In this document: in pieces, positions 51,373 through 61,166 of the stretch | Numbering within the stretch: position 1 is the first letter of the stretch | Layout: each line of letters opens with the position of its first letter | Position numbers and translations under genes: made by a program | Origin: JAMQKA01 sp031569985 | Lineage (GTDB): Bacteria > Bacteroidota > Rhodothermia > Balneolales > Balneolaceae | Assembly (NCBI RefSeq): GCF_031569985.1 | Contig: NZ_JAMQKA010000006.1 | Coordinates: 62,001 to 126,000, forward strand | Reading direction: 5' to 3' | DNA length: 64,000 nt | Notes under the pieces: model-generated | Databases searched by the model: none | What the model was told of the DNA's origin: nothing | What the model saw: only the letters and a program-made list of their open reading frames with translations

Positions 51373-54300
51373 ATGAGCTGGATAAAAGATATTGTCGATC
51401 CCGAAACGAGAAGCTGGGAAGAATTTTACCGGGGAAGATTTCAGCATGACCAGCGTATTCGCAGTACGCACGGCGTTAACTGTACCGGTGGCTGCAGCTG
51501 GCAAATATTTGTGAAAGAAGGTATTATGGTTTGGGAAAACCAGGCGCTTGATTACCCGGAACTTGAAAAGGGGCTCCCGCCCTATGAGCCGCGGGGATGC
51601 CAGCGGGGAATCTCTTTTTCATGGTATCTGTACAGTCCCATCCGGATTAAATATCCGCTGATTCGCGGGGCGCTCATTGATATGTACCGCGAGGAGAAGG
51701 AAAAAACGGGCGACCCCATCCAAGCCTGGCAAAATATTCAGAATGATAAGGACCGCCGTGACCGCTATCACAAAGCACGCGGCAAGGGTGGGTTTCGGCG
51801 CGTTAAATGGGACGAGGTGCTCGAGATAATGGCGGCTGCGAACCTGCACACGGTCAAAAATCATGGCCCGGACCGGCTTACCGCTTTCTCTCCTATTCCC
51901 GCCATGTCGATGCTCAGCTATGCCAGCGGGGCCCGGTTTACGCAGCTGATGGGCGGACACACGCTCAGCTTCTATGACTGGTATAGCGACCTCCCGCCGG
52001 CTTCACCGGAAACCTGGGGCGAACAGACGGACGTCTGTGAAAGCGCCGACTGGTACAACTCCAAGTTTATCGCCGTGATGGGCTCAAACCTGAACATGAC
52101 CCGTACGCCGGACTGCCACTTTGCCGCCGAGGCGCGCCACAACGGTTCCAAGATGGTGGTCTTTTCGCCTGACTTCAGCCAGGTGTCAAAATACGGCGAC
52201 CAGTGGGTTCCCGTACACGCCGGTTCGGACGGAGCCTTCTGGATGGCGGTGAACCACGTCATCCTCAAGGAGTTTCACCACGAGAAAAAAACGCCCTATT
52301 TCATAGAGTATAATAAGAAGTACACCGACTGTCCTTATTTAATAGAGTTAAAGAAGGATGGAGACAAGTTTGTACCGGGTAAGTTTGTCCGGGCAAACAG
52401 AATTTCGAAGTACAAGGATGTGGAAAAAGGCGACTGGAAGTTTCTGAATTATGATGCTGAAACCGGTGAGCCGGTGATGCCCAAAGGCAGTGCCGGGCAC
52501 CGCTGGGACGATACCCCCGGTAACTGGAATATGAAATTTGAAGACGGGGAAGACGATACGCCCTATGACCCGATGCTCAGCCTGCTTGGCAATCATGACA
52601 GTACGCTGATGGTTGAACAGCAGGATTTCGGGCTCAATGCAACGCACAACCGCGAAGTCCCTGTTCGCTATCTTGAAACCGATGATGGAGAGGAAATCCC
52701 GGTTACAACGGTTTACGATCTGCTCATGGCCCAGTATGGCGTTGACCGAGGCCTGGGTGGAGATTATCCGAAAGATTATGATGATCAAGACCGGGCCTAT
52801 ACGCCCGCCTGGCAGGAGGTGTTTACCGGTATCGACCGGAAGACCGTTATTCAGTTTGCAAGAGAATGGGCCGGGACTGCCGAATCCACCAACGGCAAAT
52901 GCTGTATTATTATCGGCGCCGGTATCAACCACTGGTATCATAACAACCTGATGTACCGGGCCGGGATCAATGCGCTTATGTTTTGCGGCTGTGTGGGGGT
53001 CAACGGCGGGGGACTCGAACACTATGTGGGCCAGGAAAAGCTGGCTCCGGTAGATTCCTGGAGCAACATTGCCTTTGCGCAGGACTGGCACAAAGGCAAG
53101 CGCCAGCAGCAGGCTCCGCTTTGGCATTATATAAATTCCTGCCAGTATCGGTATGACGGCTATTCCTCGGATTATCACACGGCTCCAGAAAACGAACTGA
53201 CGCAGTCGCACACGGCCGATTTGATCTTCAGAGCGGTCCGTATGGGGTGGATGCCCTATTATCCGCAGTTTAACGAGAATCCACTTGAGCTGACCAAAGA
53301 AGCCCAAGAGAATGGGGCGGAAACGGATGAGGAAATAGCAGACTACGTGGCTAACAAGCTCAAAAACGGAGAAATTGAATATGCTATTGAGGATCCGGAG
53401 GCGAAAGAAAACTGGCCACGCGTTTGGTATATCTGGAGAGGTAACGCCCTGCTTTCCAGTATGAAAGGTCACGAATACGCGCTGAAGCATTACCTCGGCA
53501 CGCATTCCAATACCATAGCCAAAGATGCGGATGATCAAACCCCACAGGAAGTAAAATGGCGGGAGCAGGCTCCCGAAGGAAAGATGGACCTGGTTGTGGA
53601 CCTTAACTTCCGGATGGATACCTCGGCCCTGTATTCCGATATCGTGCTGCCCGCGGCTTCGTGGTACGAAAAGGCCGATCTCAACAGTACCGACCTGCAC
53701 TCCTTTATCCACCCGCTTTCCCAGGCGGTTGCCCCGGTATGGGAGGCGCGTACCGACTGGGAGATCTTTAAGGATATAGCCGAAAAAACGAGCGAACTGG
53801 CTGAAGGCTACATGCCGGATCCGGTAAAAGATGTGATCCATTCCCCCCTCGATCACGATACGCCAGACGAGGTGTCGCAGCCCGAGGCCAGGGATTGGTA
53901 CAGGGGAGAGTGTGAATTTGAGCCCGGCAAAACAACCGGCAAGTTTAAAATTGTAGAACGCGACTATACGCAGATCTATAACAAGTATATCTCTCTCGGG
54001 CCCAATATTAAAACAAACGGCCTGGGCGCTCACGGCAGCCACTACGATGCGGCTGATGTGTATGATGAAATGCTCATCGAAGACATGCCCGTGGAACAAT
54101 TCAATGGGCAGAAATATCCTTCCATTAAAGAGGATGAAGATGCGGCCAATGCGGTTCTGAATTTATCTACGCTGACCAACGGAGAGCTGGCTGTCCGGGC
54201 ATACGAAAATGAAGAAAAACAAACGGGCATGGCACTCAAAGATCTGGGAGAGGTCAACAGGGATACCCGTAAAACCTATAAGGATTTGCAGGCCCAGCCG

Positions 54301-54990
54301 TTTCGATATAATACCTCCCCGGTCTGGTCGGGCATCGTCAACAACGGCAGGGCGTATGCTCCCTTCACCTATAATGTAGAACGGCTGGTTCCCTGGAGAA
54401 CGCTCACCGGACGCCAGCAGTTCTATCACGATCACGACTGGTACCATGCCTTCGGCGAACATCTGCCTACATACAAACCCTCTCCCCGTCCCGAAGCCTA
54501 CGGTGATCTGAAAGAAACGGTTAAACAAGGCAAAGGCCGGATGTTCAACTGCCTGACGCCGCACGGCAAATGGCACATTCACTCCACCTATATGGATAAC
54601 CTGCGCATGCTGACGCTGTCGCGCGGTGTAGAGCCTTGCTGGATCAATGAGCAGGATGCCGAAGAACTCGGTATTCAGGACAACGACTGGGTGGAGGTCT
54701 ATAACGATCACGGCGTTTTCTGTACGCGTGCAGCCGTCAGTACACGGATACCGCGCGGCGTCTGTATCGTTTACCACGTTCCCGAACGGACGATTTCGAT
54801 CCCTAAATCAGAGGGACGCGGCAACCGGCGGGCCGGCGGGCACAACAGCTTTACCCGCACCCGGCTGAAGCCCAACCTGCTGGCCGGCGGGTATGGACAG
54901 TTTACCTATCATTTCAACTATTGGGGTCCGACCGGCGTCAACCGCGACACCCACGTGTTCGTGAAGAAAATGGACAAGGTAGAATTTTAA
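51373..54990 (+). CDS. narG: Respiratory nitrate reductase alpha subunit
   Basis: A 1205-residue subunit. FS0 ligands: His33, Cys37, Cys41 and Cys76 (STHGVNCTGGCSWQ ... GCQRG), the His-coordinated cluster diagnostic for NarG. The Mo-ligand Asp is at 226 in SADWYNSKF, followed by SNLNMTRTPDCHF. No Tat motif at the N-terminus, so it faces the cytoplasm. It reduces nitrate to nitrite with bis-MGD. Slightly shorter than E. coli NarG (about 1246). Confidence 0.96.
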   Translation: MSWIKDIVDPETRSWEEFYRGRFQHDQRIRSTHGVNCTGGCSWQIFVKEGIMVWENQALDYPELEKGLPPYEPRGCQRGISFSWYLYSPIRIKYPLIRGALIDMYREEKEKTGDPIQAWQNIQNDKDRRDRYHKARGKGGFRRVKWDEVLEIMAAANLHTVKNHGPDRLTAFSPIPAMSMLSYASGARFTQLMGGHTLSFYDWYSDLPPASPETWGEQTDVCESADWYNSKFIAVMGSNLNMTRTPDCHFAAEARHNGSKMVVFSPDFSQVSKYGDQWVPVHAGSDGAFWMAVNHVILKEFHHEKKTPYFIEYNKKYTDCPYLIELKKDGDKFVPGKFVRANRISKYKDVEKGDWKFLNYDAETGEPVMPKGSAGHRWDDTPGNWNMKFEDGEDDTPYDPMLSLLGNHDSTLMVEQQDFGLNATHNREVPVRYLETDDGEEIPVTTVYDLLMAQYGVDRGLGGDYPKDYDDQDRAYTPAWQEVFTGIDRKTVIQFAREWAGTAESTNGKCCIIIGAGINHWYHNNLMYRAGINALMFCGCVGVNGGGLEHYVGQEKLAPVDSWSNIAFAQDWHKGKRQQQAPLWHYINSCQYRYDGYSSDYHTAPENELTQSHTADLIFRAVRMGWMPYYPQFNENPLELTKEAQENGAETDEEIADYVANKLKNGEIEYAIEDPEAKENWPRVWYIWRGNALLSSMKGHEYALKHYLGTHSNTIAKDADDQTPQEVKWREQAPEGKMDLVVDLNFRMDTSALYSDIVLPAASWYEKADLNSTDLHSFIHPLSQAVAPVWEARTDWEIFKDIAEKTSELAEGYMPDPVKDVIHSPLDHDTPDEVSQPEARDWYRGECEFEPGKTTGKFKIVERDYTQIYNKYISLGPNIKTNGLGAHGSHYDAADVYDEMLIEDMPVEQFNGQKYPSIKEDEDAANAVLNLSTLTNGELAVRAYENEEKQTGMALKDLGEVNRDTRKTYKDLQAQPFRYNTSPVWSGIVNNGRAYAPFTYNVERLVPWRTLTGRQQFYHDHDWYHAFGEHLPTYKPSPRPEAYGDLKETVKQGKGRMFNCLTPHGKWHIHSTYMDNLRMLTLSRGVEPCWINEQDAEELGIQDNDWVEVYNDHGVFCTRAAVSTRIPRGVCIVYHVPERTISIPKSEGRGNRRAGGHNSFTRTRLKPNLLAGGYGQFTYHFNYWGPTGVNRDTHVFVKKMDKVEF

Positions 54991-55016
54991 AAACGACTTT
55001 TAAAAACCCAGACATT

Positions 55017-56561
55017 ATGGATATCAGATCACAAATAGCCATGGTTTTTCACCTTGATAAATGTATCGGTTGCCATACGTGCAGCATCGCGTGTAAAAAC
55101 CTGTGGACCGACCGAAAGGGAGCCGAATATATGTGGTGGAACAATGTGGAAACCAAGCCGGGCACCGGTTATCCCACCAAGTGGGAGGATCAGGATATTT
55201 ACAAAGGCGGCTGGGAAAAGCAGAATGGCAGCGTACGGCTCAAAGGAGCCGGAAAAGCGAAGGGTCTAATGAATATCTTTCACAACCCGAACCTTCCGGT
55301 TATCGACGACTACTATGAGCCCTGGACCTATAAATACAACGACCTGATAGAATCGCCCGAAGGCGATGACCAGCCCACGGCGCGGCCCGTTTCACTCATT
55401 ACCGGCGAGCCGATCGATATCAAGGCGGGACCCAACTGGGACGACGATCTCGGCGGTACCCCGGACTATGCCCGCAAAGATCCCAATCTCGAAAATCTGA
55501 CCGAAGCCGAACAGGAGGCGATGTTCCAGCTCGATCAGATGGCGATGTTCTACCTTCCGCGTATTTGTAACCACTGCCTGAATCCGGCCTGCGTCGCATC
55601 CTGTCCCTCGGGTGCCATCTATAAACGGGGAGAAGATGGTATCGTACTGATTGACCAGGATCGCTGCAGGGCCTGGCGTATGTGCGTGACGGCCTGTCCC
55701 TATAAGAAAACCTACTTCAACTGGCACACGGGCAAATCGGAAAAATGCGTGCTCTGTTATCCGCGACTGGAAGCAGGTGAAGCGCCCGCCTGCATGCACT
55801 CCTGCGTGGGGCGCATCCGGTATCTGGGCGTGATGCTGTATGACGCGGACCGCATTGAATGGGCGGCATCGGCCGACGAAGATAAGCTGGTTGAACGCCA
55901 TATGGATATTCTTTTGGATCCCCATGACCCGAAAATCATAGAACTAGCCAAAGAGAACGGAGTTCACCACTCCACCATTAAAGCGGCCCAAAAATCACCG
56001 GTGTACAAATTTGTGAAGGAATGGGGGATTGCGCTGCCCCTGCACCCGGAATACCGTACGCTTCCCTCGCTTTTTTACGTTCCACCGTTGCTTCCCGTAA
56101 TGGGCGTGCTGGGGGAGAGCGATGCCGGTCAGCGCGACAAGATGAACCCCAAGGCCAAACAGTGGGAACGCGAGCTTTATAATACCACCACTACCGAGCT
56201 GTTCCAGCAAATTGATGAGGCCCGGTTTCCGATGCAGTATATGGCCAACCTCTTTAGTGCCGGAGACACTGAACTTGTTAAAAAGACCATCCTAAAAGAA
56301 ATGGTTGTACGCCTGCACCGCAGAGATGTGACAGTCGGGGATATGGATAAAGAAAAAGTTGATAACATGCTTGCAGAGCTGGATATGACCCGCGACGAGG
56401 CCGAAGCGATCTACCAGCTTACTTCGCTGCCCAGTTTCGATCAGCGGTTTGTCATTCCCCCGGCTCACCGTGAAGAGGCCGATGAGCTGCTAGAGAATAC
56501 GGCCGATAAAAAAGGAAATGCCGGATTTGGATTCAAGGCACAACCGGCAAGAGGATTGTAA
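55017..56561 (+). CDS. narH: Respiratory nitrate reductase beta subunit
   Basis: A 514-residue subunit starting MDIRSQIAMVFHLDKC. Four Cys groups are CIGCHTCSIACKNLW (16-26), CNHCLNPACVASCPSG, CRAWRMCVTACPYKK (Trp marks the [3Fe-4S] site) and CVLCYPRLEAGEAPACMHSCVGR. It relays electrons from NarI to NarG. I chose the ATG at 55017, since the earlier in-frame start overlaps narG and gives a non-homologous N-terminus. Confidence 0.95.
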   Translation: MDIRSQIAMVFHLDKCIGCHTCSIACKNLWTDRKGAEYMWWNNVETKPGTGYPTKWEDQDIYKGGWEKQNGSVRLKGAGKAKGLMNIFHNPNLPVIDDYYEPWTYKYNDLIESPEGDDQPTARPVSLITGEPIDIKAGPNWDDDLGGTPDYARKDPNLENLTEAEQEAMFQLDQMAMFYLPRICNHCLNPACVASCPSGAIYKRGEDGIVLIDQDRCRAWRMCVTACPYKKTYFNWHTGKSEKCVLCYPRLEAGEAPACMHSCVGRIRYLGVMLYDADRIEWAASADEDKLVERHMDILLDPHDPKIIELAKENGVHHSTIKAAQKSPVYKFVKEWGIALPLHPEYRTLPSLFYVPPLLPVMGVLGESDAGQRDKMNPKAKQWERELYNTTTTELFQQIDEARFPMQYMANLFSAGDTELVKKTILKEMVVRLHRRDVTVGDMDKEKVDNMLAELDMTRDEAEAIYQLTSLPSFDQRFVIPPAHREEADELLENTADKKGNAGFGFKAQPARGL

Positions 56562-56609
56562 CCCAAATTAATAGAAGAGTTATAATCTTACGAGCAAATC
56601 AGTGTTTTT

Positions 56610-57281
56610 ATGAAATACTCGCACTACCTAACATTAGCAGAACTCTTTTACTTTCCCGGTGAAGACTACAGGAAGAAGGTGAAAAAATGCCGTGATTTTC
56701 TGGAGGCCGACTATCCCGAATTAGTAGATGATTTTGCAGCGTTCGAGGATTTTGTTACAAAAACGCCGTCTAGAAGGATCGAGGAAATATATATGCGCAC
56801 CTTCGACATCCAGGCCCTTTGCTGCATGGATGTGGGGTATGTGCTGTTCGGTGAGGATTACACCAGGGGTAAAATACTGGCTAATCTGAACCAAGAGCTG
56901 CACGAAGCGGGCATCGACAGCAGGGGCGAACTGGCCGACCGGCTGCCCAACATGCTGCAGTTGATCCCCCATCTCGACGATCGGGAAAAGCTTGACCATA
57001 TGGTCGGGTACCTGTTAAAACCGGCCCTGGATAACATGGTCGACGAATTCTCCATGAGGCGGATCAATGAAAAAGATGAAACCTATCAAAAGTTTCATCA
57101 AACCGTACTCTCTAAAGAGATCGAGGAGGTTACACGCTTCAAAATTCCGATCCAGGTTGTACGAAAAATCCTCGATATCGATTTTCCGGATGTCGAAAAG
57201 GTGACGCCTGGAGAAGGTAGGGATTTTATGGAATCGGTTAAGAATGAATTCAAGAATCAAAAAAAGAATAATAAATTCTAA
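56610..57281 (+). CDS. narJ: Nitrate reductase assembly chaperone
   Basis: A 223-residue helical chaperone of the NarJ family: YLTLAELFYFPGEDY near the start, LCCMDVGYVLFGEDYTRGK, ELADRLPNMLQLIPHL. It loads Moco into apo-NarG. Charged C-terminus (NEFKNQKKNNK). 48 nt after narH. Confidence 0.9.
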   Translation: MKYSHYLTLAELFYFPGEDYRKKVKKCRDFLEADYPELVDDFAAFEDFVTKTPSRRIEEIYMRTFDIQALCCMDVGYVLFGEDYTRGKILANLNQELHEAGIDSRGELADRLPNMLQLIPHLDDREKLDHMVGYLLKPALDNMVDEFSMRRINEKDETYQKFHQTVLSKEIEEVTRFKIPIQVVRKILDIDFPDVEKVTPGEGRDFMESVKNEFKNQKKNNKF

Positions 57282-57293
57282 ATCCGGCTTACA

Positions 57294-58025
57294 ATGGAAG
57301 CACTAGACATCCTGTTATTTATTGTACTCCCCTACCTGGCACTGTTCATCCTGATTGGAGGCAGTATGTATCGCTATCGAACCAACGGTTTTACGGTGTC
57401 TTCACTTTCGTCGGAATTTTTGGAAGGGCGCAAGCTTTTCTGGGGCTCGCAGCCGTTCCACTGGGGACTGCTGTTTCTGTTCTTCGGCCATTTAACCGCA
57501 TTTCTGATCCCCCGGAGCGTATTGGCCTGGAACAGCGAGCCCGTACGGCTTATCATCCTGGAAGTAACCGCCTTTGGTTTTGGATTGGCCGTACTCTTCG
57601 GGCTTTGCGCGCTCATATACAGGCGGGCGACGAATGCGCGTATCCGAACCGTAACCAGTAAGATGGATATATTTTTGCTGGCGTTGCTATTGCTCCAAAC
57701 AATAACCGGACTTCTGATTGCCTATTCGGAACGGTGGGGCTCCTCCTGGTTTGCCAGCGTACTCACACCCTACCTGTGGTCCATTTTTAGCCTTTCTCCC
57801 GATATAAGCGGCCTGGAAAACACCTCATGGATGATTAAAATCCATATTGCCGGGGCGTTTGTGCTTTTCCTGATCATCCCGTTTACACGACTAATACACC
57901 TGCTGGTTTATCCGCTGCCCTATATTTGGCGGCCTTACCAGGTAGTGCGCTGGTACTGGGACCGCAAGAAAATTCGGGATCCACAGCGGGCTACGGAAAA
58001 CAACGTGCCTCCTCAAAATAATTAG
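57294..58025 (+). CDS. narI: Respiratory nitrate reductase gamma subunit
   Basis: A 243-residue cytochrome b with about five helices. Haem-ligand-type His: FFGHLTAFL and VHIAGAFVLFLIIPFTRLIHLL-type segment. It oxidises quinol on the outer face. Ends with basic-rich tail RWYWDRKKIRDPQRA. Follows narJ by 12 nt and completes narCGHJI. Confidence 0.94.
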   Translation: MEALDILLFIVLPYLALFILIGGSMYRYRTNGFTVSSLSSEFLEGRKLFWGSQPFHWGLLFLFFGHLTAFLIPRSVLAWNSEPVRLIILEVTAFGFGLAVLFGLCALIYRRATNARIRTVTSKMDIFLLALLLLQTITGLLIAYSERWGSSWFASVLTPYLWSIFSLSPDISGLENTSWMIKIHIAGAFVLFLIIPFTRLIHLLVYPLPYIWRPYQVVRWYWDRKKIRDPQRATENNVPPQNN

Positions 58026-58161
58026 AATTAAACCGGTAGATAAGAAGAATATATCAGGAATATACCTGAACAAAGTGCAATATTTACTAAATCATTAATT
58101 TTGGCTATATCATATGTGTTACAGGCATATATCACATATTCTCACAAATTTATAGTTCAAT

Positions 58162-59262
58162 ATGATAGCCAGGCTAAATATTATTAAAAGGTATATTTAT
58201 AATTATGGCATCAAAGATCTGTTTCCTGGCTATTTTGCTCTTGTCATGGCTACCGGCATCGTATCTATAGCGGCACATTTGCTGGGTTTTTTTACCATAG
58301 CTAATTCACTTTTTGTATTGAACAATTTTTTCTACTTCTTCCTGCTAATATGCCTTCTTTTGCGACTGTACTACTGTTTACCTGAATTTAAAGAGGATCT
58401 TTTTGATCACCTTAAAGGACCCGGATTTTTTACAGTAATAGCGGGCACCAACATTTTGGGAAGTCAATACTACCTGTTTACAGATCATATCGTTATCTCA
58501 ACGTCTTTGTGGGGACTCGGAACTTTACTATGGCTTGTTATCAGTTATACTTTTTTTACAGCTATTACAGTAAAAGAAGTCCCTCCCAATTTGGAAAAAG
58601 GGATTAGTGGAGCGTGGCTCATTGCTATTGTTGCTACACAATCGGTTGCCATTCTGGGAACCTACCTTGCCAGTACTACAGGTCCCCTGGAGGAACTGTT
58701 GCTTTTCTTGATGACCTGTATATTCCTTGCCGGATGTATGCTCTATATTTTGGTTATCACGTTGATCTTTTATCGGTTCTCATTTTTCAAGCTTTCTCCA
58801 GAAGATTTAAGTCCTCCTTACTGGATAAATATGGGAGCGGTTGCCATAACCACTCTTGCAGGATCCACCCTGTTACTCTATTCGGAAGGTTCCCCGTTTC
58901 TGATAAGTGTGGAGCCCTTTTTAAAAGGCTTTACGCTCTTTTTCTGGAGTATCGGCACCTGGTGGATACCCTTACTTTTGATTCTTGGTTACTGGCGACA
59001 TGTGGTGCATGACGTACCGTTTCCCTGGCAGTCCGGAGGCTATGACCCGTCGTACTGGGGCATGGTTTTCCCTCTTGGCATGTACACCGCCTGCACGTGG
59101 CGGCTGGCCGAGGCATTGGATCTCCATTTTCTGTTTACGGTCCCCCGGGTGTTTATCTATATAGCGATCGCAAGCTGGATTGCCATTTTTATGGGCCTGG
59201 TACGGATGATCTTCAGGGATCTGAGCTCAACCGACGTTCATACTGTTTTTAGTGAATCCTAA
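58162..59262 (+). CDS. TehA/SLAC1-type membrane transporter
   Basis: A 366-residue protein with about ten helices of the tellurite-resistance/dicarboxylate (TDT) family: PGYFALVMATGIVSIAAHL near the start, NLEKGISGAWLIAIVATQSVAI and WGMVFPLGMYTACTWRLAE. TehA and plant SLAC1 channels conduct anions. In this locus no NarK-type nitrate/nitrite porter was found, so nitrate/nitrite passage is a testable idea, not a fact. AT-richer codon use than the nar genes. 137 nt after narI. Confidence 0.82.
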   Translation: MIARLNIIKRYIYNYGIKDLFPGYFALVMATGIVSIAAHLLGFFTIANSLFVLNNFFYFFLLICLLLRLYYCLPEFKEDLFDHLKGPGFFTVIAGTNILGSQYYLFTDHIVISTSLWGLGTLLWLVISYTFFTAITVKEVPPNLEKGISGAWLIAIVATQSVAILGTYLASTTGPLEELLLFLMTCIFLAGCMLYILVITLIFYRFSFFKLSPEDLSPPYWINMGAVAITTLAGSTLLLYSEGSPFLISVEPFLKGFTLFFWSIGTWWIPLLLILGYWRHVVHDVPFPWQSGGYDPSYWGMVFPLGMYTACTWRLAEALDLHFLFTVPRVFIYIAIASWIAIFMGLVRMIFRDLSSTDVHTVFSES

Positions 59263-59283
59263 TTCTGCATATAACCAACTGTC

Positions 59284-60234
59284 ATGTCTATAAAAAAGCA
59301 GCAAATAAGAAACGCCTTAGCCCATGTAATCCACCCAAACCTTGGAAAAGACCTGGTTACGCTTGATTACATCCGGGATATCATTGTTCAGGAAAAGTAT
59401 GTGACTTTTACTGTTGAACTTGCAGAAGAGGCGCCGAAAATTGAGTCGAAGCTCAAGGAGCTGTGCCGTGATACCATTCATCGTTATGTGGATGATGAAC
59501 TGGTACTGGATATACAAACGCGCGTGAACACCTTTCGCCAGAAAGAAGTTGAGAACCGTGAAGTTCAGAACCGTGACGTTCATGCGTTCGAAAACGGCCC
59601 GAATCCAATGAATATGGATGGTCCAAATTCCGACAACTACACGCCACCCTCTACCGTCGATCCTGTTCCCTCTGAGGAGATGCCCGGCATCCTGCAAAGA
59701 TATGTGGATGAACATGAAGAGTGTCTGGAGGAAATCGACAGCTTTGAAAAAGCCCTGATCCAGTTTAAGAAGAATAAATGGGTGATGGATGAGAAGATTA
59801 ACAAGGCCTTCAGCCGCTTTTTTACGTTTATGGATAACACCGTATTGGCCCATAACCGCGATGAAGAGGAGAAGCTTTTTCCGTTGCTGAAACAGCGGTT
59901 ACTGGAATCGGGAGAGCACAGCCAGCAGGAAAACAAATATATCTCGGATGAGGAGCCGCGAAATGCGGTCGAGGTTATGGAGGATGAGCACGTCAAATTC
60001 ATCCAGTTCAGCACGCTCATTTTCAACTTCCTCGGCCTTGCACACCGCCTGCCCGACATCCGCTCGCAATCTATCGTCTCCGACTTGGTATTTGAACAGG
60101 GTGTGCAGCTGATCGAGGCTTTACGGCTGCATATCCAGCGAGAAAACAGGACGCTTTTTCCGCTGGCTTGTTCGCTGATCAGTGATCAGGAGTTTGAAGA
60201 TATGGAAGGGGACAAGGCTGTTCACCAAAATTAG
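59284..60234 (+). CDS. DUF59-haemerythrin fusion protein
   Basis: A 316-residue protein. N-terminal ~80 residues match the MIP18/DUF59 fold of Mrp N-termini (ALAHVIHPNLGKDLVTLDYIRDIIV); a flexible Asn/Pro-rich linker (about 95-135) follows; the rest is haemerythrin-like with preserved His/Glu: YVDEHEECLEE, LAHNRDEEEKLFPLL, EDEHVKFIQF and LHIQRENRTLFPLA. The reactive Cys of DUF59 is absent. Likely a di-iron oxygen- or NO-binding protein tied to Fe-S handling. It lies between the TehA-like gene and the Rrf2 gene. Confidence 0.75.
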   Translation: MSIKKQQIRNALAHVIHPNLGKDLVTLDYIRDIIVQEKYVTFTVELAEEAPKIESKLKELCRDTIHRYVDDELVLDIQTRVNTFRQKEVENREVQNRDVHAFENGPNPMNMDGPNSDNYTPPSTVDPVPSEEMPGILQRYVDEHEECLEEIDSFEKALIQFKKNKWVMDEKINKAFSRFFTFMDNTVLAHNRDEEEKLFPLLKQRLLESGEHSQQENKYISDEEPRNAVEVMEDEHVKFIQFSTLIFNFLGLAHRLPDIRSQSIVSDLVFEQGVQLIEALRLHIQRENRTLFPLACSLISDQEFEDMEGDKAVHQN

Positions 60235-60256
60235 GAGTCCCATTAAATTTCATAGA

Positions 60257-60274
60257 CCAATACTATTTTATTGG
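60257..60274. promoter_or_regulatory. CCAATA-N6-TATTGG palindrome before the Rrf2 gene
   Basis: Perfect 6-nt arms (60257-60262 and 60269-60274), 82 nt upstream of the Rrf2 ATG. A possible autoregulatory operator. The core (AATACTATTTT) also overlaps the sequence of site 5 at 44598. Confidence 0.35.
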
Positions 60275-60355
60275 CTTTAAAATAAAGATAGCCTTAAAGG
60301 ATTATGTAAAAAAGTTAAATCATCGTACCAGGTAACCAAATATGGGAGGGAAAGT

Positions 60356-60754
60356 ATGCATTTACCGAATACCGCTGAATACGCTTTAAGAGTAATGGGA
60401 TGTATGGCTCTTAAAAATGATGATCAATATATTAAGTCTAAGGTATTAGCGAGAATATCTAATGTGCCACGTTTTTATGTGCCTAAAATCTTGAAAAAAT
60501 TAGTAGATACCGGCCTGGTTGATTCCCTGAAGGGGCCTCAAGGAGGATTTAAATTAAAAAAGTATCCTTCGGAAATCACCTTTAAAATGATTCTTGAGGC
60601 CGTGGGATATTCCTTTTGCATCGATGACTGCGTTTTTGGCTGGGAAGACTGCGGTGACAATGAGACATGTCCGTTACACGATCAATGGATAGAACTCAAC
60701 CGCACCTTCCAGCAGTGGGCGGAGCATAAAACCCTGGAAGGGGTTTCAAAGTGA
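60356..60754 (+). CDS. Rrf2-family transcriptional regulator
   Basis: A 132-residue winged-helix regulator: N-terminal AEYALRVMGCMAL, recognition helix VPRFYVPKILKKLVDTGLVD, wing GPQGGFKLKK, and cluster-type Cys at 88, 92, 99 and 105 (CIDDCVFGWEDCGDNETCPLH). Rrf2 proteins such as NsrR, IscR and RirA sense NO, Fe-S or iron. Its place after the nar-haemerythrin genes suggests NO or nitrite sensing. The Cys number is one more than classical NsrR. Confidence 0.88.
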   Translation: MHLPNTAEYALRVMGCMALKNDDQYIKSKVLARISNVPRFYVPKILKKLVDTGLVDSLKGPQGGFKLKKYPSEITFKMILEAVGYSFCIDDCVFGWEDCGDNETCPLHDQWIELNRTFQQWAEHKTLEGVSK

Positions 60755-60791
60755 CTTCCATAATTTAATCAGTCGAAACATTTACTCCCTA

Positions 60792-61118
60792 TTAAATTTG
60801 CCGTCTTTGTAATTCGCCTTCTGCCCTCTTTCCCTTTTTGAACAAGCTCTGCAAGTGTAATTTTTCCGGCATCTTCCGAATCTCCTTGGGCATGTCAGTC
60901 CACTGTTCGTGCAGAAGACAGAGTTTGACCGTACCTCACCCCGGTAGCCCAAGCGCACATTCGATCAGCCAGTCCTTCCCGGGTCAGCTCCTGAAATAAT
61001 TTTTGTCATCGAAAGGATTGGAAAGAACCAGTTCATCACTTGGTCGGATCAGAGAGATATACGGGTCATTTGACACGGATGCCGCATACAGGAGGTACGA
61101 AAGGTATAGTTGCAGATT
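60792..61118 (-). pseudogene. Decayed Rrf2-family regulator
   Basis: The minus strand reads an Rrf2 N-terminus (LLYAASVSNDPYISLIRPSDEL, then DDKNYF) and, after a TGA, a QELTREGLADR piece in another frame that fits the HTH end. In the original frame follows WLIECALGLPG, a second TGA where a Cys codon would be expected, then GTVKLCLLHEQWTDMPKEI: the Rrf2 cluster motif. Stops, a frameshift and a missing wing of about 35 residues show a dead gene. It is different in detail from the intact copy, so not a simple duplicate. Confidence 0.65.
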
Positions 61119-61166
61119 TTTTAATTCCCCAAATCCTACTGGCACCACAAAATGGGTATAAGTTAA

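Noticed and set aside
52348..54099. 583-residue open frame on the minus strand inside narG
   Set aside because: It is antisense to a clear NarG with intact cofactor ligands, and its composition (His/Ile-rich, no motif) is that of a reverse-frame shadow.
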